The notes beneath the pieces were generated by a model that was not told where the DNA came from, searched no databases, and was given only the letters and a program-made list of their open reading frames with translations. Below, piece after piece: positions 17,178-25,964 of a stretch of 64,000 nucleotides of DNA (the stretch's first letter is position 1; each line of letters begins with the position of its first letter). Source of the stretch: Natrinema mahii. Its GTDB lineage: Archaea; Halobacteriota; Halobacteria; Halobacteriales; Natrialbaceae. Both the position numbers and the translations under genes were made by a program. The stretch spans positions 62,001 through 126,000 of the forward strand of contig JHUT02000004.1 in the NCBI GenBank assembly GCA_000690595.2, given 5' to 3'.

Positions 17178-17462
17178 TCACTCGATCTTCAGTTCCCCGC
17201 TCCCGCCGTCCTCGCCGCCGTCTTCGTCCCACTCGAGTTCGAACTCGACGCTCAGTTCGCCCGGGCCGTCGGCCGGTCCCTCGCGCTCGGCCTTGACCTC
17301 GAAGGTGGGCCGGGCGGGCGGCTCCAGCGTCACGGAGTCGGCACCGGCCGTGAGCGTGATCGAGTCGCCGGCGTCCAGGTTGTCGGCGACGCGACGCAGC
17401 AGCGACGCGATATCCGCTCGGCTCTGCTCGGTTTCCGATTTGAAGAGTACGTCTTCGGGCAT
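17178..17462 (-). CDS. Amphi-Trp domain protein
   Basis: A 94-residue protein beginning MPEDVLFKSETEQSRADIA, the usual opening of the amphi-Trp family. It then has a short helix for lipid- or surface-facing packing, a beta sheet (SITLTAGADSVTLEPP), the core FEVKAEREG and an acidic Glu/Gly C-terminal tail. Biochemical function is unknown. It lies 108 bp downstream of nasA on the same strand. The later methionine was chosen since the 11 residues above it are not conserved-like. Confidence 0.8.
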   Translation of the reverse strand: MPEDVLFKSETEQSRADIASLLRRVADNLDAGDSITLTAGADSVTLEPPARPTFEVKAEREGPADGPGELSVEFELEWDEDGGEDGGSGELKIE

Positions 17463-17570
17463 GAGTGACAGTACGTTCCGCGAACTGATAAACACACGCT
17501 CGAGCGATCGGCGCGGACTCCCGCGGCTTTCGGGCCCGTCGTCCGCCGCCGATTGCGTCGCCGTCGGTGC

Positions 17571-19718
17571 TCAAGCACTCGCGTCCGCGACCGCCTCGAC
17601 GTCTCGCTCCCGCGGGGGCTCGAGACGCACGGCACACTGCTTGACGTTCGGTTCGTTCGAGCGAGGGTCGACGGCGGGCAGCGTGAGTTCGTTGACGGCA
17701 GGGTGATGGATCGGCAGCCAGACGACGCCGTCGGGGATCGCTTCGTCGGTCTCGACGCGGGCGGTCACCGACGCTCGCCGGGAGACGACGCGGGCGTACC
17801 GCGCGTCGCTCTCGTCGGCGGTCTCGACCGGCCCCGCGAACTCGTCCGCGAACGCGGCCGCGGTCGCCGGGCTGACCCGGGCCGTCGGCAGTTCGTCCTC
17901 GCGGGTCCGGACGCCGGTGTTGTACGCGTCCGGCCGCCGAGCGGTCGTCAGCGTGAACGGGTAGGACTCGTCGGTCGGCTCCGGCAGCGGGCGGGCCTCG
18001 CCGGTCGAGAACGCGGCGCGGCCCGAGGGCGTGTAGAACGACCAGAACTCGTCGGCGTCGTCGGCTGCCTCGTCCCGCTCGTCGGCGGCCGGCCCCTCGT
18101 AGTATCGGTAGCCCCCCGAGACGTCCGGCGCCGGTGCCGGCCAGCGGACCGCGGTTTCCTCCTCGAGACGGTCGTAGCTGATCCCCGAGAGATCCGCCGG
18201 AGTCCCCTCGGTGAGCGCGGCGAGTTCGTCGAACACCGCGGCGGGCTCGAGCGGCTCGTCGAACAGGTCGGGCGCGAGTCGATCCGCGAGCGCGCCGATC
18301 AGCTCGAGGTCGGTCTTGACTCCCGGCGGCGTCTCGGTCGCGGCCCGCACGCGGGAGACGGTCCGTTCCATGTTGGTCGTCGTTCCCTCGGACTCGCCCC
18401 ACGTCGCCGCCGGCAAAACGACATCGGCGTACGCGACGGTCTCGCTGTGGAACGCGTCCTGGACGACCAGAAACGCGTCCTCGAGTTGCTCGCGAACGCG
18501 CGTGGCGTCGGGCATCCCCGCGACGGGGTTGGTCGCGACCGCGTAGACGGCATCGACGTCGTCGCCGACGGCGTCGACGATGCCGACCGGTCCCGGCCCG
18601 GGATCGTCGGGAAGCCGCGAGACGGGGACGCCCCACGTCTCGGCGACCTCGCGGCGGTGGTTCGGATCGGCGAACGGCCGGTGGCCGGGCCAGGACCCTT
18701 TCGAGGAGCAGACGCGGGCCCCCATCGAGTTGGCCTGCCCGGTCAGCGAGAACGGGCCGGAGCCGGGTCGGAGGTTGCCAGTCGCCAGACACAGATCGAT
18801 CAGCGCGCCCGCGGCCGCGGTGCCGTTGACGCTCTGGTTGATCCCCATCCCCCAGTACAACAGCGTCGGATCGTCGAGCGCCCCGGCGAGGCGGTCGACG
18901 TCTGCCATCGAGACGCCGGCCGTCTCGGCGGCCGCCGCCGCGTCGGGCAGTTCGTCGCGGAGCGCCTCGAACCCGACGGTGGCCTCGGCGACGAACGCCT
19001 CGTCGAGCCGGCCGGTTTCGACGACTCGAGCGAGGACGGCTCGAGCCAGCGCGAGGTCCGCGCCCGGCTCGAGCGGGACGTGGTGGTCGGCGACCGCGGC
19101 GGTCTCGCTGTAGACGGGGTCGACGACGATCAGTTCGGCGTCGTCCGCGTCGGCGGACTGGCGGATCCAGCGGAACATGACCGGGTGGGCGGCGGCCGGG
19201 TTCGCTCCCCAGACGACGTGGCTCTCGGCCGCCGGAATGTCGTCGTAGGTCGGCGGCGGCGCGTCGCTGCCGAAGGCGTCGTAGTACGCGGTGACGGCCG
19301 ACGCCATACACAGCGTCGTGTTGGCGTCGTAGTGGGCCGTCCCGAAGCCGCCGCGGGCGAGTTTGCCCAGCGCGTAGGCGGCCTCGTTGGTCTGTTGCCC
19401 ACTGCCCAGTACCGCGACGCCATCGGTACCGCCGTCCGCGAGCGCGGCGTCGAGTCCCGCCACCGCACGCTCTATGGCCGACTCCCACGTCGTCGGCACG
19501 AGGTCGCCGTTCTCGCGGACGAGCGGCCGGGTCAGCCACTCGCCGTCCGGATCGGCGGTCTCGCTGAGACCGCGCTGACACGCCAGCCCCTGCGTGACCG
19601 GGTGGCCGGCGTCGCCCCGGACGGTGTCGAGGCCGTACCCGCGGTCGGGGGCCTGCTGGACGTGTCCACAGCCGACCGCACACCGCATGCACGTCGTCCG
19701 GATGGGATCAGTCACGGA
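17571..19718 (-). CDS. nasA: Assimilatory nitrate reductase, molybdopterin subunit
   Basis: A 715-residue member of the molybdopterin oxidoreductase family, reducing nitrate to nitrite for nitrogen assimilation in the cytoplasm. The N-terminus has the 4Fe-4S ligands CMRCAVGC plus a downstream Cys (GLACQRG). The body shows family segments GSGQQTNEAAYALGKLARGG, MGINQSVNGTAAAGALIDL and GQANSMGARVC. The C-terminal molybdopterin-dinucleotide-binding domain starts near 560 (FTLTTARRPDAYNTGVRTR). No Tat signal, consistent with the assimilatory type. The GTG at 19718 was chosen since MTDPIRTTCMRC matches the family start; a GTG 16 codons earlier is possible. Nitrite reductase and transporter are not in the window. 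Confidence 0.9.
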   Translation of the reverse strand, partial: SVTDPIRTTCMRCAVGCGHVQQAPDRGYGLDTVRGDAGHPVTQGLACQRGLSETADPDGEWLTRPLVRENGDLVPTTWESAIERAVAGLDAALADGGTDGVAVLGSGQQTNEAAYALGKLARGGFGTAHYDANTTLCMASAVTAYYDAFGSDAPPPTYDDIPAAESHVVWGANPAAAHPVMFRWIRQSADADDAELIVVDPVYSETAAVADHHVPLEPGADLALARAVLARVVETGRLDEAFVAEATVGFEALRDELPDAAAAAETAGVSMADVDRLAGALDDPTLLYWGMGINQSVNGTAAAGALIDLCLATGNLRPGSGPFSLTGQANSMGARVCSSKGSWPGHRPFADPNHRREVAETWGVPVSRLPDDPGPGPVGIVDAVGDDVDAVYAVATNPVAGMPDATRVREQLEDAFLVVQDAFHSETVAYADVVLPAATWGESEGTTTNMERTVSRVRAATETPPGVKTDLELIGALADRLAPDLFDEPLEPAAVFDELAALTEGTPADLSGISYDRLEEETAVRWPAPAPDVSGGYRYYEGPAADERDEAADDADEFWSFYTPSGRAAFSTGEARPLPEPTDESYPFTLTTARRPDAYNTGVRTREDELPTARVSPATAAAFADEFAGPVETADESDARYARVVSRRASVTARVETDEAIPDGVVWLPIHHPAVNELTLPAVDPRSNEPNVKQCAVRLEPPRERDVEAVADASA

Positions 19719-19834
19719 CCCACCACCGTGGGCCGGCGCGAATCGCGGCGTGTGATTTACAATCACACCCTCCGCGAGAGTATTTGCTCGAGATCAGGGG
19801 GCTGTTCACGGGTCAGGGAAACGTTTGCACCCAC

Positions 19835-19851
19835 TAAACGCTGATCGTTTA
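19835..19851. promoter_or_regulatory. Inverted repeat TAAACG-N5-CGTTTA upstream of nasA
   Basis: Perfect 6-bp arms about 120 bp upstream of the nasA start; a nearby AAACGTTT at 19819-19826 shares the half-site. Possibly a nitrogen-control operator; inferred from position. Confidence 0.35.
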
Positions 19852-19916
19852 CGCACTATTGCTTTTCTCTCGAGAGAGGGGCTGGCTCCGACAGTATGCG
19901 AACGGATGGGAGGTGT

Positions 19917-19950
19917 TTGACATCCGCCCCGCCCTGACGGGCGGGGTTTT
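19917..19950. mobile_element. Solo end of an IS200/IS605-type element
   Basis: TTTGACATCCG followed by a perfect 8-bp stem (CCCCGCCC-TGAC-GGGCGGGG, 19927-19946) and TTTT matches the well-known TTGACATCC-hairpin ends of IS200/IS605 elements. No tnpA or tnpB coding sequence follows on either side, so this is a fossil end. It could also act as a hairpin terminator. Confidence 0.5.
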
Positions 19951-20087
19951 AGCCTCGCATCTTCCATACGGACATTATCCGTCGAGTATCGCCGGATCGA
20001 TGTGGCCGCTCGGTCACGAAACTCGAGTCCGCTGGACCGATTGGGGGCCGAACAGCGACGGCGGCGAACGGAAGTGACGCGGGACGG

Positions 20088-21038
20088 CTACTCCGTCCCG
20101 ACCCACTTGAGGACGAGCAGCGTCCCCTCGAACAGCAGGATCATCGTGACCGCGACCAGGATGGGAGCCATCCCCGTCGGGTCGAGGGTGAACATGAACG
20201 ACAGGCCCGCAAAGGCCGCCCAGAAGTACAGCCGTTTCTGGGCCAGCCACCGGCGGGTCGTCACGCCCATCATAATCGCCAACATGATGAATAGTGGAAT
20301 CTGGAAGACGATCGCCAGAAAGCCCGTCAGCGTGATGATCAGGTTGAACGTATCGCCCAGTGCGTAGGCGACGTCGGCGCTACCCTCGGCGTAGTAGGTG
20401 AAGTATCGAAAGAGGATCGGCAACACCAGCACGTACGAGAACAGCATCCCGAGCGCGCCGAGGACGACGCTCGTCGGCACGGCCGCGAGGTAATACTTCC
20501 GTTCGTGGGGGTACAGCCCCGGTCGCATGAACAGGTAACACTCGTAGACGAAGGCCGGCAGCGCGACCATGATCCCCAGCAGCGAGGAGATCTTGATCCG
20601 GGTCAGCCACAGCTCGAGCGGGTTGTAGAGATGCGGCGGCGGCACCTCTCCCTCGGCGTAGGGGAAGACGTTGAACCAGACGTACTGGATCGCGTCGGAG
20701 GCCCACAGCAGGCCGATCGCCGTCCCGCCGGCGCCAAACAGCAACACGACCGCCAGCCGGAGGACCATCTCCTCGATGTGGTCGGCCAGCGGCATCTCCT
20801 CGTCGTCCGGCGGCGTCTCGATCCCGCCGATCTCCTCGTCGGCGTCGGGATAGGTCGGCGTCGGATCGTGTCGATCGCCGACGACGCCCTCGCCGTCCGT
20901 CTCGAGGTCGGGCCGCTCCGCGTCGGGGTCGGCGGCCGGCCCGTCGAGTTCGGATTCGGCCGGCGATTCCGAGGGAGCATCTTCCCGCGGCTCTTCGGGG
21001 CCCTCGGCGTCCCGTCCGTCCACCGGCTCGTCCGACAT
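20088..21038 (-). CDS. tatC: Twin-arginine translocase subunit TatC
   Basis: A 316-residue protein. A long acidic cytoplasmic extension (1-85), typical of halophile TatC, precedes six membrane helices. The conserved entry motif LADHIEEMVLRL (about 83-94) and the Glu in PAFVYECYLFMRPGLYPHERK (near 170-190) correspond to the signal-peptide receptor region. TatC recognises RR signal peptides and recruits TatA; haloarchaea use Tat for most exported proteins, including the DUF4397 and subtilase products here. Divergent from tatCt across 130 bp. Confidence 0.92.
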   Translation of the reverse strand: MSDEPVDGRDAEGPEEPREDAPSESPAESELDGPAADPDAERPDLETDGEGVVGDRHDPTPTYPDADEEIGGIETPPDDEEMPLADHIEEMVLRLAVVLLFGAGGTAIGLLWASDAIQYVWFNVFPYAEGEVPPPHLYNPLELWLTRIKISSLLGIMVALPAFVYECYLFMRPGLYPHERKYYLAAVPTSVVLGALGMLFSYVLVLPILFRYFTYYAEGSADVAYALGDTFNLIITLTGFLAIVFQIPLFIMLAIMMGVTTRRWLAQKRLYFWAAFAGLSFMFTLDPTGMAPILVAVTMILLFEGTLLVLKWVGTE

Positions 21039-21168
21039 CTACGGGATATTGATAGGCCACCGGTTATAGGCCTTTTTCTTACGGTGACCCTGCGCGAGTG
21101 AGAAGCCCGCTGACTCGCCCGTACCCACACGAAAGGTTGATAACTGGATGTCAGTTACCACCTACCCA

Positions 21169-23493
21169 ATGAGTTCTGCCGTCGACGAGGACACCGCCCG
21201 GGCCATAAACTCCGGCCGGGAGACGATCGGCGCACTCCTCTCGGGCGCCCAGCAACACCTCAAGAAGGTGTTTGTCGTCTTCCTGCTCGGGTTCCTCGGC
21301 TCCTTCTACGCGCTTCGGATGGTCGTCTGGGACTTCCTCGAGGCGACCGCCAAAGCGCAGATGAGCGCGGAGGTCGCCGGCTCGACCGACATCATCACCC
21401 GGACGCCGTTCGAGGTGATCCTGTTACAGGCCAAGATCGGGATGATAACCGGGATCGTCGTCGCGATCCCCGCGCTCCTCTTCTTCTCGCGGAAGGCGCT
21501 TCGCCGTCGAGGCTATACCAGCGCCGTCCCGATCTCGAAGGGGTATATCGCCGGGTTCGTCCTGCTGGCACTGTCGCTGTTCGTGACCGGCGTCGTCTAC
21601 GCCTACACCGTCTTCTTTCCCTACGCGTTCGGCTTCCTCGCCAAAAACGCCGTCAGCGCCGGCGTCAAACCGAGTTACGGGATTACCGAGTTTACCGAGT
21701 TCATGGCGCTGCTGACGCTTTCCTTCGGGCTCGCTGCCCAGCTCCCGCTGTTGATGGGAGCGCTGTCGTACACCGAGATCATCCCCTACGAGACCTTCCG
21801 TGACAAGTGGCGGTTCGCCGTCGTCGGAATCGTGATCTTCGGCGCCCTGTTCTCGCCGCCGGACCCGTTCACGCAGGTCATGTGGGCGATGCCGATGGTC
21901 GTCCTCTACGTCTTCAGCCTCGGGCTGGCCAAGGTCCTCACGAACGTCCGGCGACGCGGCGCGGCGAAATCGGCGGGGACGGGGACCGGCCACGTGAAAG
22001 GGCGCCTCCTCCAGTTTGGCGGGGTCCTCGCGGTCGTCGCGGTCGCGGCCGCCGCCGCCGTCAATCAGGGCGCGTTCGGCTACCTCCACGAGTCGGTGTA
22101 CCCCGCGTTCCCCTCGGTAATCCGTCCCAGCGGAACGGGGCCCCTCGAGACGATGGCGACGGCCAACGGGCTCGCCGGCGAGGCGGCGGTCGGGGTCGTC
22201 GTCGCCGCCGGCGTCGGCTTCCTCGTCCTGCTTGGCTATACCATCTACGTGTTGCAACAGCCGGTCTATCCGCGGCCGGACGACATCCGGCGGGCCGACA
22301 GCCACGAGGACGTCGACTTCGAGACGCTCTCGACCGAGGACATCGCGGACGTGTCGGCACAGGTCTTCCGGACGATGAGCGAGGACCAGGCCCTGGAGTA
22401 CTCCCGGCAGGCGATGTACGACGACGACCGGGAGAAAGCCCAGGCGATCCTCGATCGCTTCGATGCAATCCAGGAGTCGGCGGACGCCGGAGACGGGGCC
22501 GCCGCGGGCGGTGCAGCGGCGGGGGCGGCCGGTACCGGCGAGGGCGACGACGAGGGGCTCGTCGCGAGTACCGCCGCCGGCATGCTCGATCCGTTCACGG
22601 AGGACGAGACCACCGAGGACGACATCGGCGGCTACGCCTACGACATCGCGTTCATTTTCAACAGCCTCACCTCGAAGATGTTCCGCATCGTCGGCCTCTT
22701 CATGGTCGTCATGGGGGGGACCTTCTTCTGGCTCTACTCCGGCGGGCTCGGCGACGTGTTGCGGCTCTTCCTCGACCGCGTGCCACAGCACGTCCTCGAC
22801 GAGGTCGCGGCCCGCAACGACATCGACCCCAGCCAGATGACCCTCGACGAACTCATCGAAGCGATGGACATCGTCGTCGCGCTCCATCCCGTCGAGGTCC
22901 TCATCTTCGAGGCCAAAGTGAGCGCGCTCGCCGGCTTCGTCGCCGTCCTCCCGCTGATCCTGTTTTACGCCTGGCCGGCCGCCAAGGAGCGCGGACTGGT
23001 CTACGGCGACCGCCGCACGTTCCTCGTCTGGGGCGGCGGCCTACTGGCCGGTTTCGCCCTCGGGACCTACCTCGGGTTCTTCTGGGTCGCGCCGTCGGTC
23101 ATCTCGTATCTGGTGTCCGACGCGCTCGCCAACCGGATGGTCGTCTCCTACCGGATTAAGAGCTTCTTCTGGCTCGTGATCTTCACCACCGTCGGCATCG
23201 GCTTCCTGCTGAACATCATCGTCACGATGGCGCTGTTCCACGTCGGCGGGGTCGTCACGTACCGCTCGATGCTCGAGCGCTGGCGGCCGGTCGTCGTCGG
23301 CATCTTCGTCCTCGCGGCCTTCTTCAGCCCGAAGGGCGTGTTGATGATGCTCATGTTCTCGATCCCGATCGCGCTCACCTACCTGCTCGGGCTGGGCATC
23401 CTCTATCTCCTGACCGGCGGCGGCCGGCTGTTCGGCGGTGGCGGTGGCGGCTCGACGACCGATCCCGACGAGACCGGCGCGACTCCGGAGTAA
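21169..23493 (+). CDS. tatCt: Fused double TatC translocase (TatCt)
   Basis: A 774-residue protein in which two TatC units are joined, a form restricted to haloarchaea. First unit: about residues 20-280, with membrane helices starting HLKKVFVVFLLGFLGSF. A linker (about 330-480) is rich in Asp, Ala and Gly. Second unit: about 490-760, with EVLIFEAKVSALAGFVAVLP. The start could be the ATG at 21148 (7 residues longer); the later ATG begins a conserved-looking MSSAVDEDTARAI. Paired with tatC this gives the two haloarchaeal TatC types; TatA subunits are not in the window. Confidence 0.92.
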   Translation: MSSAVDEDTARAINSGRETIGALLSGAQQHLKKVFVVFLLGFLGSFYALRMVVWDFLEATAKAQMSAEVAGSTDIITRTPFEVILLQAKIGMITGIVVAIPALLFFSRKALRRRGYTSAVPISKGYIAGFVLLALSLFVTGVVYAYTVFFPYAFGFLAKNAVSAGVKPSYGITEFTEFMALLTLSFGLAAQLPLLMGALSYTEIIPYETFRDKWRFAVVGIVIFGALFSPPDPFTQVMWAMPMVVLYVFSLGLAKVLTNVRRRGAAKSAGTGTGHVKGRLLQFGGVLAVVAVAAAAAVNQGAFGYLHESVYPAFPSVIRPSGTGPLETMATANGLAGEAAVGVVVAAGVGFLVLLGYTIYVLQQPVYPRPDDIRRADSHEDVDFETLSTEDIADVSAQVFRTMSEDQALEYSRQAMYDDDREKAQAILDRFDAIQESADAGDGAAAGGAAAGAAGTGEGDDEGLVASTAAGMLDPFTEDETTEDDIGGYAYDIAFIFNSLTSKMFRIVGLFMVVMGGTFFWLYSGGLGDVLRLFLDRVPQHVLDEVAARNDIDPSQMTLDELIEAMDIVVALHPVEVLIFEAKVSALAGFVAVLPLILFYAWPAAKERGLVYGDRRTFLVWGGGLLAGFALGTYLGFFWVAPSVISYLVSDALANRMVVSYRIKSFFWLVIFTTVGIGFLLNIIVTMALFHVGGVVTYRSMLERWRPVVVGIFVLAAFFSPKGVLMMLMFSIPIALTYLLGLGILYLLTGGGRLFGGGGGGSTTDPDETGATPE

Positions 23494-23654
23494 GGGATTC
23501 GACCGACAGGGCGACGCAGTTTCGAACTACGCTCCGTTGCCACGATAGCGGACCGCTGCTCGAGCGATCGAGCGCCGCAGTCTTCCCTCGAGCGAGACGA
23601 ACGTCGCCGACCAGCTACGCTTAAGGCCGCGACTTGTGAACGATCGACCCACTG

Positions 23655-23834
23655 ATGCCAAAGATCAGCGTCGAAATCCCGCAGGAACTCCTCGACGATC
23701 TCGACGATCACGTCGGCGACGACGGCAAGTTCGTCAACCGCAGCGACGCGATTCGGTCCTCTATCCGCAAGAATCTGGACATTTTGGACGAGATCGACGA
23801 ACGCCACGACCGCCTCGAGTCCGACGACGAGTGA
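23655..23834 (+). CDS. Ribbon-helix-helix DNA-binding protein
   Basis: A 59-residue CopG/RHH protein: a beta strand (MPKISVEIPQELLDDLDDHV) followed by two helices (NRSDAIRSSIRKNLDILDEI) and an acidic tail. Such dimers bind operator DNA. No toxin or metal gene sits beside it that would reveal a target. The stop lies one base from the end of rlmE, so the two convergent transcripts nearly touch. Confidence 0.85.
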   Translation: MPKISVEIPQELLDDLDDHVGDDGKFVNRSDAIRSSIRKNLDILDEIDERHDRLESDDE

Positions 23835-23835
23835 C

Positions 23836-24609
23836 CTACGCCCGGTCGAGGCGCTGGGCGAACCCGAACGTCGGTTTGACGTCCTCGACGCGGACCGCGA
23901 CCGTCTCCCCCTCGTCGGCGCCCGAGACGAACAGCCGGTACCCCTCGAGCGAGGCGATACCGTCGCCCTCGCTGCCGACGTCGGTGATCTCGACCTCGAG
24001 TTCGTCGCCGGGCCGCACGGGTGCGGTGAGCCGGCCCTTCCCGATGAAGTAGACCTCGGAGGACTCGTCGCGGCTCGCGTCGGGCGAGGTCGCGCGGACG
24101 TACTGGAACTCCTCCTCGACGTCGGCCCGGAAGTCGTCGACGTCCGGGCCTTCGAAGACCTTCACGACGAAGTCGCCGTCGGCCTCGAGCAGTTCGAGCG
24201 CAGTCTCGAAGGCCTGGCGCGCGAGATGCAGCGAGCGGGCCTGATCCAGCGAGTACTCGCCGGACATGTTGGGTGCCATGTCCGAGATGACCGCATCGAC
24301 GGTGCCGTCGGCAGCGTCGACGACCCGTTTGCGGGTCTTGTCCTCGGTCATGTCCCCGCGAAGGGTCTCGACGTTGTCGTGGTCCTCGAAGTCGTCGATC
24401 CGCTGGAAGTCGACGCCGATGACCTGCCCCTCCGGGCCGACCTCCTCGGCGGCGACCTCGAGCCAGCCGCCGGGCGCGGCTCCGAGGTCGACGACCGTAT
24501 CGCCGCGGTCGATGACGTCCTCGAGTCGATCGAGCTGTTTGAGCTTGTAGGCCGCCCGGGAGCGATAGCCCTCCTGTTTGGCCTTGTTGTAGTAGTGGTC
24601 GCGAGCCAT
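23836..24609 (-). CDS. rlmE: 23S rRNA 2'-O-ribose methyltransferase with TRAM domain
   Basis: A 257-residue FtsJ/RlmE protein, using SAM to methylate the ribose of a uridine in the 23S rRNA A-loop. Visible: the N-terminal KAKQEGYRSRAAYKL, SAM motif VVDLGAAPGGW near 42, catalytic K-D-K-E elements (K in SRAAYKL, D in ISDMAPNMSG, K in VVKVFEG) and a C-terminal TRAM RNA-binding domain (about 200-257) seen in haloarchaeal versions. Divergent from pcn. Confidence 0.94.
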   Translation of the reverse strand: MARDHYYNKAKQEGYRSRAAYKLKQLDRLEDVIDRGDTVVDLGAAPGGWLEVAAEEVGPEGQVIGVDFQRIDDFEDHDNVETLRGDMTEDKTRKRVVDAADGTVDAVISDMAPNMSGEYSLDQARSLHLARQAFETALELLEADGDFVVKVFEGPDVDDFRADVEEEFQYVRATSPDASRDESSEVYFIGKGRLTAPVRPGDELEVEITDVGSEGDGIASLEGYRLFVSGADEGETVAVRVEDVKPTFGFAQRLDRA

Positions 24610-24778
24610 GTATCGTTCTTAGACGGGCTAGACGGCCGGGACGGATAGGTGTGGCGAGAACGGGTCGCGCGGCGACCGACTCGCTCGAGCCGGCACGGAT
24701 CTCGGGACCCGCTCGAGCGGACGACCGGAGCCCCGTCGACACTGGCAGGCGCGGTCCCGCCCGCGCGTAAAGGGTGCC

Positions 24779-24785
24779 TTTTTAT
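24779..24785 (+). promoter_or_regulatory. TATA box of pcn
   Basis: TTTTTAT centred 29 bp before the pcn ATG at 24811 predicts a leaderless transcript. Confidence 0.6.
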
Positions 24786-24810
24786 GCCGACCGTCCGTAC
24801 GCCGATCTAT

Positions 24811-25554
24811 ATGTTCAAGGCCATCGTGAGCGCCGAAACGCTCACCAGCGCGCTCGATTCGATCAGCGTGCTGGTCGACGAGTGCAAGATCCACCTCGAG
24901 GAAGACGGGCTGGAGATCCGGGCCGTCGATCCGGCCAACGTCGGGATGGTCGACCTCTCGCTCGATGCGTCTGCGTTCGAGTCCTACGAGGCCGACGGCG
25001 GACTGATCGGTGTCGATCTCTCGCGGCTCGAAGACATCGCGGGCATGGCCGACGCCGGCCAGCTCATCCAGCTCGAACTCGACGAGGAGACCCGGAAGCT
25101 CCACATCCAGATCGACGGACTCGAGTACACGCTCGCGCTCATCGACCCCGACTCCATCCGACAGGAGCCCGACATCCCGGATCTCGATCTCCCCGCCGAG
25201 GTCGTCCTCGAGGGGAAAGACGTCAACCGCTCGGTGACCGCCGCCGACATGGTCTCCGACCACATCGCCCTGGGCGTCGACGAGGGCGAGGAGTACTTCT
25301 ACGTCGACGCAGCGGGCGACACCGACGACGTCCACCTCGAGTTGACTCAGGAAGATCTCATCGACCTCCAGCTCGGCCCAGCCCACTCGCTGTTCTCGCT
25401 GGACTATCTCAAGGACATGAACAAGGCGATCCCCGGCGACACCGAGGTCACGCTGGCGCTGGGCGAGGAGTTCCCCGTCAAGATCTACTTCGGCTTCGCC
25501 GAGGGACAGGGCCAGGTCACCTACATGCTCGCGCCGCGCATCCAGAGCGACTGA
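24811..25554 (+). CDS. pcn: DNA polymerase sliding clamp PCNA
   Basis: A 247-residue PCNA, exactly the usual haloarchaeal length, that forms a homotrimer around DNA and tethers polymerases, Fen1 and ligase. Residues 1-247 read continuously as the two-domain clamp: [17 protein letters not shown] start, interdomain connector near [18 protein letters not shown] and C-terminal [13 protein letters not shown]. Extreme surface acidity is typical of halophiles. The ATG at 24811 is fixed by homology and by the TATA box 29 bp upstream. It sits between rlmE and priL. Confidence 0.97.
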   Translation: MFKAIVSAETLTSALDSISVLVDECKIHLEEDGLEIRAVDPANVGMVDLSLDASAFESYEADGGLIGVDLSRLEDIAGMADAGQLIQLELDEETRKLHIQIDGLEYTLALIDPDSIRQEPDIPDLDLPAEVVLEGKDVNRSVTAADMVSDHIALGVDEGEEYFYVDAAGDTDDVHLELTQEDLIDLQLGPAHSLFSLDYLKDMNKAIPGDTEVTLALGEEFPVKIYFGFAEGQGQVTYMLAPRIQSD

Positions 25555-25636
25555 CCGACGCGACCGTTCTCACAATCACTTAAACGTTCGATATGCGAAG
25601 GGGAGTTGCTACCCGACCGCCCGCCGACGATCGGGT

Positions 25637-25948
25637 ATGCCCTCCACCAACGATACGACCGCCGACCCGGAACTGGACGATCTCGAGTTCGTGACGACGT
25701 TCGATCCCGACAGCGAGCCGGCGAGCGAAGCCGTCGTCACCGCCGTCGCCGCGGTCCGGGACTCGCAGCCGGCCGCGCTCGAGCCGCTGCACGCGGTCGT
25801 CGATCCGGACGCGCTCGACTCGCTGGTCGACCACGCCGACCGGGTCGACACCGCGGGCAGCCATCAGGTCTGGTTCACCTACGAGGGGCTCGACGTCGGC
25901 GTTCGTACCGACGGCGAGATCCGGCTCCGGGACGCGACGAGCGACTGA
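25637..25948 (+). CDS. HalOD1 output-domain protein
   Basis: A 103-residue acidic protein matching the HalOD1 output domain: AVVTAVAAVRDSQPAALEPLHAVVDPDAL, then an FTYEGLDVGVRTDGEIRL strand end. HalOD1 domains are haloarchaeal signalling outputs, alone or after receivers. The same family occurs at 37768-38025. The target is unknown. It separates pcn from the convergent hydrolase gene. Confidence 0.85.
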   Translation: MPSTNDTTADPELDDLEFVTTFDPDSEPASEAVVTAVAAVRDSQPAALEPLHAVVDPDALDSLVDHADRVDTAGSHQVWFTYEGLDVGVRTDGEIRLRDATSD

Positions 25949-25964
25949 CGGGCGCTCGATCGAG

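Larger units (their letters stand above)
19719..20087. other. 369-bp intergenic region between nasA and tatC
   Basis: It contains the nasA promoter area, an inverted repeat (19835-19851) and the IS200/IS605-type hairpin end. The remaining 140 bp before the tatC stop show no feature I can support. Confidence 0.5.

Noticed and set aside
17152-19692. An 846-residue frame on the nasA strand
   Set aside because: It is an out-of-frame reading of nasA and the amphi-Trp gene with extreme Arg/Gly content.
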